Source: Aquimarina amphilecti (GTDB lineage: Bacteria; Bacteroidota; Bacteroidia; Flavobacteriales; Flavobacteriaceae). From it: a DNA stretch of 64,000 nt. Location: assembly GCF_900109375.1 (NCBI RefSeq), contig NZ_FOAB01000003.1, positions 62,001 through 126,000 of the forward strand. The letters are read 5' to 3'. Shown in pieces: positions 59,067 to 64,000 of this stretch (positions within the stretch are counted from its first letter, which is position 1; every line of letters begins with the position of its first letter). The notes under the pieces are model-generated. The model was not told the origin of the DNA, searched no databases, and saw only the letters and a list, made by a program, of their open reading frames with translations. Position numbers and translations under genes: made by a program.

Positions 59067-59492
59067 ATGAAAATAACAAAAGAAAAACTTGATAAAGATC
59101 TAGACATTGAAGGATCATATAAAATAATCGTAACACTCAATACTAAAAAAATCGATTTAAGACTAGATCCTGATGATGCAACAATTGAAGAAACAATAGT
59201 ATTAGCAAACAAGCTTTTAGAGAATTTCGAATTCTATGAAAAAAAAGCAAAGGATGCTATTGTCAGAGATTTTTTGGACAACTATAATGAAAATTGGGCG
59301 GATGAAAAAAATGGGCATCCACAATTGGAGGAACAAGGATTTAGGAATAATTTAGAATTAAATGGAATTAATTTTTTATCAAAAGATTCTATTGATGTTT
59401 TTTACAATGAAAATGGAATGTTTGGAAATCACTCCTTGATTGCACAATCATTTGATGGAGAAAATTTTGACGACTCAACAATGTATGGATAA
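59067..59492 (+). CDS. hypothetical protein, 141 aa
   Basis: From ATG 59067 (MKITKEKLDKDLDIEGSYKIIVTL); an ATG at 59007 would lie within element 8. Soluble, acidic; the middle ATIEETIVLANKLLENFEFYEKKAKDAIVRDFLDNYNENWADE resembles DUF-type proteins with long helices next to polymorphic toxin loci. Not assigned. Confidence 0.6.
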   Translation: MKITKEKLDKDLDIEGSYKIIVTLNTKKIDLRLDPDDATIEETIVLANKLLENFEFYEKKAKDAIVRDFLDNYNENWADEKNGHPQLEEQGFRNNLELNGINFLSKDSIDVFYNENGMFGNHSLIAQSFDGENFDDSTMYG

Positions 59493-59493
59493 A

Positions 59494-59573
59494 AATGAAC
59501 AGATAAATCAATTGGTTCAGGTATGTTTGCTTTGATTTGATTTATATATTTGGCATTGTACATAAGCTAAAAA
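59494..59573 (+). repeat. copy of the right part of element 2
   Basis: CAGATAAATCAATTGGTTCAG and GGTATGTTTGCTTTGATTTG and TATATATTTGGCATTGTAC match 46573-46650 closely. It closes the unit before the second LytTR gene. Confidence 0.6.
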
Positions 59574-59598
59574 ACAAAGTAATAGATTAAAAGTTTTA

Positions 59599-60426
59599 AT
59601 GAAAACAATAATTAACTCTTTGAAAAACTATATTAGTTTTTCAAATTTTTGGGTTAGAAATACCCTTATAATTGTATTAATTTCTATTGTATTAAACCAT
59701 CTTTTTGAACCGAAAAATTTCCCTTTTAACAAAGGTTATGAATTTCCTCTATTTCCTATAACGGTTTCAATTATTGGAGGAAGTCTAATGATTATTATCG
59801 CTCGTTTCAATTTTATATATTTTAAAAACAAATACTTCACAAAACAAATTAACACACAACTACTTTTACGTTTTCTGTTTTCAACTTTAGGCTATATTAC
59901 CATACTATACCTCTTCTTCTATTATGGTTTAAACGGTTTGATTAATGGAATTGAATCATACAGTATGTATCATTTACTAACAGGACTTTCACTATCTCTA
60001 CTAATTTGCACTCTCGGAATTGCTCTTTTATTTTCAACTGATATTTATAAGCTTCACAAACTTATTTCCATAAAAGGCACAATTAAAGTTCAACAAGGAG
60101 GAAAAATAACCTTAGTTAACTATGCTGAAATTGCCTTTATACATAGTGAAAACAAAATAGTGTATATTGTAAAAACTGATGGAACCTCAATTATTACGGA
60201 TTTTACCCTTAATGAAATTGAAAATGAAGTCAGTGAACAAAGCTTCTATAGAGCTAATAGACAAACCATACTTCATGTCCGCTCTATCGAGCAAGTGCAG
60301 TCCATAGAAAATGGCAAATTATCTGTACTAATAAAACCAATAATTTCTGATAAAAAAGCTTTTCAAATAAATATCAGTAGATATAAAAAGCAAGAATTCA
60401 TGAATTGGTTTAAGGGTAAACTATAA
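59599..60426 (+). CDS. membrane LytTR-family regulator
   Basis: 275 residues: four membrane segments (VRNTLIIVLISIVLNHLF, LFPITVSIIGGSLMIIIARF, LLLRFLFSTLGYITILYLFFYYG, LSLSLLICTLGIALLFS) and a LytTR domain (KVQQGGKITLVNYAEIAFIHSENKIVYIVKTDGTSIITDFTLNEIENEV ... FYRANRQTILHVRSIEQV). Similar layout to the protein at 54066. Targets unknown. Confidence 0.88.
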   Translation: MKTIINSLKNYISFSNFWVRNTLIIVLISIVLNHLFEPKNFPFNKGYEFPLFPITVSIIGGSLMIIIARFNFIYFKNKYFTKQINTQLLLRFLFSTLGYITILYLFFYYGLNGLINGIESYSMYHLLTGLSLSLLICTLGIALLFSTDIYKLHKLISIKGTIKVQQGGKITLVNYAEIAFIHSENKIVYIVKTDGTSIITDFTLNEIENEVSEQSFYRANRQTILHVRSIEQVQSIENGKLSVLIKPIISDKKAFQINISRYKKQEFMNWFKGKL

Positions 60427-60544
60427 AATACAATGATCATTTAGCTGTTATTTTGATACCATTCGGAAAAAACGAGTTGTACATCCCTCTGTAACCTACA
60501 TTATCGTTCTTTGTTATATTTTATACCTATCAGGATATTTCCAA

Positions 60545-60964
60545 ATGATTATAGCAGCTTTATTACTATTAATAGCGAGTGCAATAGAATACAAAAAAGA
60601 TTTTTTTACCTCTTTAGGTTTTCAACGTAAAAGAATAAATATAAAAAGTTTATTAATCATAGCTCCTCTATTAGCAATAATTATATTCCTATTCAATGGC
60701 TATGTATTGATGCCAATCATCACCTATCTTACTGAACAATCTATAGATTATTCTGAATTCGAACGCTACAAAGGAAACTTGCCAGTTATATTAACCTTCC
60801 TTGTTTTTGTTTGGTTATCCGCAGCATTTGCTGAAGAAATTGTATTTAGAGGGTACTTAATGAAACAGTTTACTAAAAAGGATAAAGGCAAAATATGTAA
60901 ATTTGATTTAGTAATAATTCAAAATCTAGTGCTTATCATCAGCTATAAGCCCCTATTAAGATAG
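60545..60964 (+). pseudogene. CPBP-family intramembrane protease, truncated
   Basis: 139 residues remain. The first motif EEIVFRGYLMKQF with preceding membrane helices is intact, but after KKDKG the frame gives KICKFDLVIIQNLVLIIS and stops, so the second and third conserved His-containing motifs are absent. The N-terminal membrane helices seem shortened too. Likely inactive. Family members cleave membrane proteins or prenylated substrates. Confidence 0.7.
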
Positions 60965-60995
60965 ATTTTAGCTGATTAATGAGCAATCATAATTC

Positions 60996-61877
60996 ATGAA
61001 AGATAGCATAGAAAATATTATTTTTTCACGGTTCGTTAACCAACCTATTCCTTTTGAATTCATATCCATCGAAGAATTATATAGACGTTGTAAAGAAAGT
61101 AACTATGACTTATCAAATCCACATAGAATCAAATTTAATGCATTGATATTAATTACAGAAGGCGAAAGTTTTCATACTATTGACTTCAAAGAAGAAGTTT
61201 TATCTCCAGGTGTAATTTTACCTCTAACTAAAGACCAAGTTCATTCTTTTAATAAAGACCTGACTGTTAAAGGATATGTTATTTCTTTTGAAGAAAACTT
61301 TATTACTGAAAATATAAGTGAAAAGAATCTATTTCATTTTCTACATATTTATCACACACCAAGTATTTTGATTGGAAAAGAGAATATAGCAACCTTGAAA
61401 CCTCTGCTACAACTTCTTGAAAATCTACATTTAGAATCTAATGATATTATGAAGGCAGAAATTATCAATTCCGTTTTTATAGCGTTACTATTTCAAATAA
61501 AACGTCTTTCCATTTATCAGCACAAAACATTTGAAAGTAAGCGATTCAAAGATTTTATTCAGTTTAAACATTTAATTACAAAGCACTACCACGAAAGCCA
61601 TAATGTAAAAGATTATGCGAAAAAATTAACTGTGTCTTATAAATATTTAAATGATATTTGTAAACAGATTGGTCATAAAACAGCCAAAGCTTTCTTAGAT
61701 AGTTGGTTATTACTTGAAGCCAAACGAAATATTTCTGAAAACAAATATACTTCTCAAGAAATAGCCTATAAAATGGGTTTTAAAGAGCCTTCGAACTTCA
61801 TTCGGTTTTTTAAAAAATTCACAAATCTAACTCCGAATCAATTTCAACAGAAATTAGAAAAAACTACTCACAGTTAG
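60996..61877 (+). CDS. AraC-family transcriptional regulator
   Basis: 293 residues: N-terminal cupin-like sensing part (HRIKFNALILITEGESFHTIDFKEEVLSPGVILPL) and C-terminal double HTH (VKDYAKKLTVSYKYLNDICKQIGHKTAKAFLDSWLLLEAKRNI ... SQEIAYKMGFKEPSNFIRFFKKFTNLTPNQF). Precedes the peroxiredoxin-DoxX-NTF2 operon, which it probably activates. Confidence 0.92.
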   Translation: MKDSIENIIFSRFVNQPIPFEFISIEELYRRCKESNYDLSNPHRIKFNALILITEGESFHTIDFKEEVLSPGVILPLTKDQVHSFNKDLTVKGYVISFEENFITENISEKNLFHFLHIYHTPSILIGKENIATLKPLLQLLENLHLESNDIMKAEIINSVFIALLFQIKRLSIYQHKTFESKRFKDFIQFKHLITKHYHESHNVKDYAKKLTVSYKYLNDICKQIGHKTAKAFLDSWLLLEAKRNISENKYTSQEIAYKMGFKEPSNFIRFFKKFTNLTPNQFQQKLEKTTHS

Positions 61878-61960
61878 ATATTGACTATTTGTTTGAAAAC
61901 ATAGATTATCAAATTTCCAGTGTTTGACAGGATATTTGTACCAACAAAAATGGTATAAAT

Positions 61961-62623
61961 ATGACATTGCAAGAACAGCTAAAACAAATGCGGAATGCTA
62001 CTATGGAAAGAATGCCGCAGTCGATAATTAAAGTCTTTACTAATAGTATTGATAATATTAGAAAAAATCACTTAAAAGAAAATGCACACCAAGTAGGAGA
62101 CAATGTTACAGACATGAGTCTTCAAAATATCAATGGAGACCATTTATTACTAAGTGATTTTATAAAAAAGGAATTTCTAATTCTAAATTTTTACAGAGGT
62201 GGTTGGTGCCCTTATTGTAACATGGAATTACGGGAATATGAAAACTTACGGAAAAGTTTTAATGCATTAGGTGTTGACATTGTCGGGATAAGTGCTGAAA
62301 TACCAGAATTGGCGAACCAGACAATTACTAAAAATGCACTTTCGTTTCCTGTCTTAACAGATATTGATGCCAAGTTAATGAAAGCGACCGGTATCATTTT
62401 TAAACTTGATGAGGCGTCCAAAAAGGAATTTCAAAATTTCGGAATGGATTTTACCAAAATTCACGGAAATAACAATTTCGAATTACCAGTTCCTGCAGTT
62501 TATGTAATTGATAAAAAAATGGAAGTTGTATTTGTTCATTTCGAAGAAGACTATATGACACGTCTGGAACCAATGGAACTCTTAAACATTTTAAAAACGA
62601 ATATAATCCCCGAAAAACTTTAA
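61961..62623 (+). CDS. peroxiredoxin-like (AhpC/TSA family) protein
   Basis: 220 residues. Thioredoxin-fold with FYRGGWCPYCNMELREYE: CxxC (CPYC) in place of the usual single peroxidatic Cys, as in the peroxiredoxin-like group. ISAEIPELANQTITKNALSFPVLTDID and PVPAVYVIDKKMEVVFVHFEEDY complete the fold. Probably reduces peroxides or disulfides. First gene of a three-gene operon (gaps 4 and 5 bp). Confidence 0.9.
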   Translation: MTLQEQLKQMRNATMERMPQSIIKVFTNSIDNIRKNHLKENAHQVGDNVTDMSLQNINGDHLLLSDFIKKEFLILNFYRGGWCPYCNMELREYENLRKSFNALGVDIVGISAEIPELANQTITKNALSFPVLTDIDAKLMKATGIIFKLDEASKKEFQNFGMDFTKIHGNNNFELPVPAVYVIDKKMEVVFVHFEEDYMTRLEPMELLNILKTNIIPEKL

Positions 62624-62627
62624 TATT

Positions 62628-63011
62628 ATGAAAACAGATAAAATTATTTACTGGATTTCAACCGGAATACTTAGTGCATTATTTATGTTTAGTTCGATGA
62701 TGTATATCTTTAATTACCCAAGAATCGAAGGTTTTTTTATAAACCTCGGATTTCCAATTTGGATTATCTACCCATTAGCAATTTTAAAAACATTTGGAGT
62801 CTTAGCCATACTTACCAAAAAAAACAACTTTTTAAAAGAACTCGCTTACGCAGGGTTTCTATTTGATGTAATACTTGCTTTAAGTGCTCATATAATGGTC
62901 AATGACAGAGAATTTATGCCCTCTGTAATTGCTATAATCGCAACTATTCTCTCATGGATTTATGATAGAAAAGTATTCGGAAAATATACTCAAACCTTTA
63001 CTAAATCTTAA
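62628..63011 (+). CDS. DoxX-like membrane protein
   Basis: 127 residues, four membrane segments (IIYWISTGILSALFMFSSMMYIF, FPIWIIYPLAILKTFGVLAIL, LAYAGFLFDVILALSAHIM, VIAIIATILSWIYD), typical of the DoxX-like family often paired with redox or stress genes. Likely electron- or sulfur-related; not assigned further. Confidence 0.84.
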   Translation: MKTDKIIYWISTGILSALFMFSSMMYIFNYPRIEGFFINLGFPIWIIYPLAILKTFGVLAILTKKNNFLKELAYAGFLFDVILALSAHIMVNDREFMPSVIAIIATILSWIYDRKVFGKYTQTFTKS

Positions 63012-63016
63012 AAAAA

Positions 63017-63403
63017 ATGAATACTCAAACAAAACAAGGAATAAAAAAAACGATTGAGAGTTTAATAGAAACTGCTACAACTTTCGATATTGAAAAATTA
63101 GATTCGATCTATCACGATAATATGCAAGTTATAATGATTGATGCATCTGGACAAACAATGATTTCTAATAAGCAAACGTTCAAAGATTTATTTCAATCTA
63201 AACTCGATAATGGTGATGAACCGCTAAATACTTGGGCTGAATTCTACCACATTGAGTCTAACCAAAACAATGGTCATGCAATATTAAAACGAAAAGTTAA
63301 CTTAACTGGAGTTGAGCAAAAAATAGCTCTTAGTATTGATTTAATTTGGGAGGATAATCGTTGGCAAGTAACTAGAGAAGTTATTTTTACAGAATTTGAA
63401 TGA
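63017..63403 (+). CDS. NTF2-like (SnoaL/DUF4440-type) protein
   Basis: 128 residues: IKKTIESLIETATTFDIEKLDSIYHDNMQVIMIDASGQTMISNKQTFKDLFQSK ... WAEFYHIESNQNNGHAILKRKVNLTGVEQKIALSIDLIWEDNRWQVTREVIF. The cone-shaped NTF2 fold binds small ligands. Third gene of the operon; a terminator follows. Confidence 0.84.
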   Translation: MNTQTKQGIKKTIESLIETATTFDIEKLDSIYHDNMQVIMIDASGQTMISNKQTFKDLFQSKLDNGDEPLNTWAEFYHIESNQNNGHAILKRKVNLTGVEQKIALSIDLIWEDNRWQVTREVIFTEFE

Positions 63404-63413
63404 TAACCTAATT

Positions 63414-63452
63414 AATAACGGTTTAAGTAATTACTCAAACCGTTATTTTATT
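63414..63452. terminator. terminator between converging operon and AraC gene
   Basis: AATAACGGTTT (63414-63424) and AAACCGTTATT (63437-63447) with a 12-nt loop; T-rich sequence follows on the plus strand. Confidence 0.85.
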
Positions 63453-63546
63453 AAATAAAGTATATTGTGATATAGAAAGCAGTTGCAATAATTTTGCTAC
63501 TACTCATATATAAAATCGTTAGTAATAATTTAAGGCAATCTGACAA

Positions 63547-64000
63547 TCATAATTTTTCTAGTTTAGCAAAACCTACTGTCTTTCTATAATTATCCGGAGA
63601 AACACCTACCTTCTTTTTAAAAAATCTACTAAAATAAAATTCATCATCATAACCAAGATTAGCTGCAATTTGTTTCAAAGGTTTAGAGGTTAAATAGAGT
63701 TCACGTTTAGCCTCTATAACGATTCTATTAGAAATTAATTTACTAGGTGTTTGCTGCAAATATTTTTTTACAATTCCTGCCAATGTCTTAGTGCTAACGC
63801 ACAAAAAATCTGCATATTCACTAGGAGAATGTAACTCAAAATAATTTTTCTCAATAGCATCAACTAAATTTTGTAATATTTCGGATTGACCATCAGAAAA
63901 TTTTGGCACCGTATCTTTATCGAATTGTTTTTTCTGTCTAACTGCTTCTATTAAAAAAACCTTTAAAAAAGCGACAAGAACTTCATGTTGAGCAATAGAA
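63547..64000 (-). CDS. AraC-family regulator, 3' part (runs off the window)
   Basis: The frame stays open from the stop at 63547 to the window edge, about 151 residues; an internal GTG at 63909 is not a credible start. C-terminal HTH: SPSEYADFLCVSTKTLAGIVKKYLQQTPSKLISNRIVIEAKRELYLTSKPLKQIAANLGYDDEFYFSRFFKKKVGVSPDNYRK. Converges with the NTF2-like gene. Confidence 0.92.
   Translation of the reverse strand, partial: SIAQHEVLVAFLKVFLIEAVRQKKQFDKDTVPKFSDGQSEILQNLVDAIEKNYFELHSPSEYADFLCVSTKTLAGIVKKYLQQTPSKLISNRIVIEAKRELYLTSKPLKQIAANLGYDDEFYFSRFFKKKVGVSPDNYRKTVGFAKLEKL

Noticed and set aside
1..64000. CRISPR arrays, rRNA or tRNA genes
   Set aside because: No regularly spaced direct repeats of CRISPR size and no tRNA or rRNA-like sequence was noticed while reading; a covariance search could not be run.

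Overview
The window comes from a low-GC marine flavobacterium (Bacteroidota, Flavobacteriaceae; an Aquimarina-like genus would fit, but I cannot confirm it). The signs are promoters of the TAnnTTTG type with an upstream TTG, a short primary sigma factor without region 1.1, a type IX secretion sorting domain, a ccoN-ccoO fusion and many flavobacterial protein families. I see no rRNA, tRNA or CRISPR array.

Layout. 1-3.3 kb: the end of pnp and a secreted alginate-lyase-like PL6 enzyme with twin operator palindromes. 3.3-10 kb: envelope beta-barrel proteins, two overlapping fatty-acid desaturases, a GIQIG-repeat protein and an HTH regulator. Five promoters here share one palindrome (TTGTGATNATCACAA type) at a fixed 63.5 bp from the -7 box. 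10-15 kb: rpoD, three tandem BLUF blue-light sensor genes, rpe, a YpdA-like reductase and a DinB-like protein. 15-28 kb: BI-1, an MtfA-like peptidase, a CstB-like persulfide dioxygenase-rhodanese, a TauE permease, a Bro-N/P63C protein, an HMA protein, an Mla-type lipid transporter, HPF and others.

18-44 kb forms a functional unit. A PAS histidine kinase and a receiver-CRP/FNR fusion protein (32.9-35.2 kb) are surrounded by ten boxes of the form TGAYNNNNRTCA (one deviates at the fourth base). Each box centre lies 33 bp (once 34) upstream of a TAnnTTTG/A-type -7 box, the class II activator position. They precede TauE, HMA, mlaEFD, two UspA genes (one leading to hemN), a thioredoxin-deoC-deoD operon, small membrane proteins, the kinase operon itself and the ccoS-ccoNO-ccoQ-ccoP-ccoG-ccoH cbb3 oxidase operon. 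This looks like a complete low-oxygen/respiration regulon. The kinase PAS domain has FixL-like His and Arg positions.

44-60 kb is an accessory region in which unrelated one- to three-gene units (a TIR-membrane-TIR module, lipoproteins, RNase H with a zinc ribbon, a MEMO-family lipoprotein, an RDD protein, a GNAT acetyltransferase, VOC and tautomerase proteins) all point the same way. They are separated by imperfect palindromic elements of about 65-195 bp, usually starting GCYAAC and ending CGTTRGC. This resembles an integron cassette array with attC-like sites but without an integrase in view. The TIR-membrane-TIR unit is the best candidate for an undescribed, probably anti-phage, system. LytTR regulators, an esterase and a decayed CPBP protease are interspersed. 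60.9-64 kb: AraC regulators flanking a peroxiredoxin-like, DoxX-like and NTF2-like operon; the last AraC gene runs off the window.
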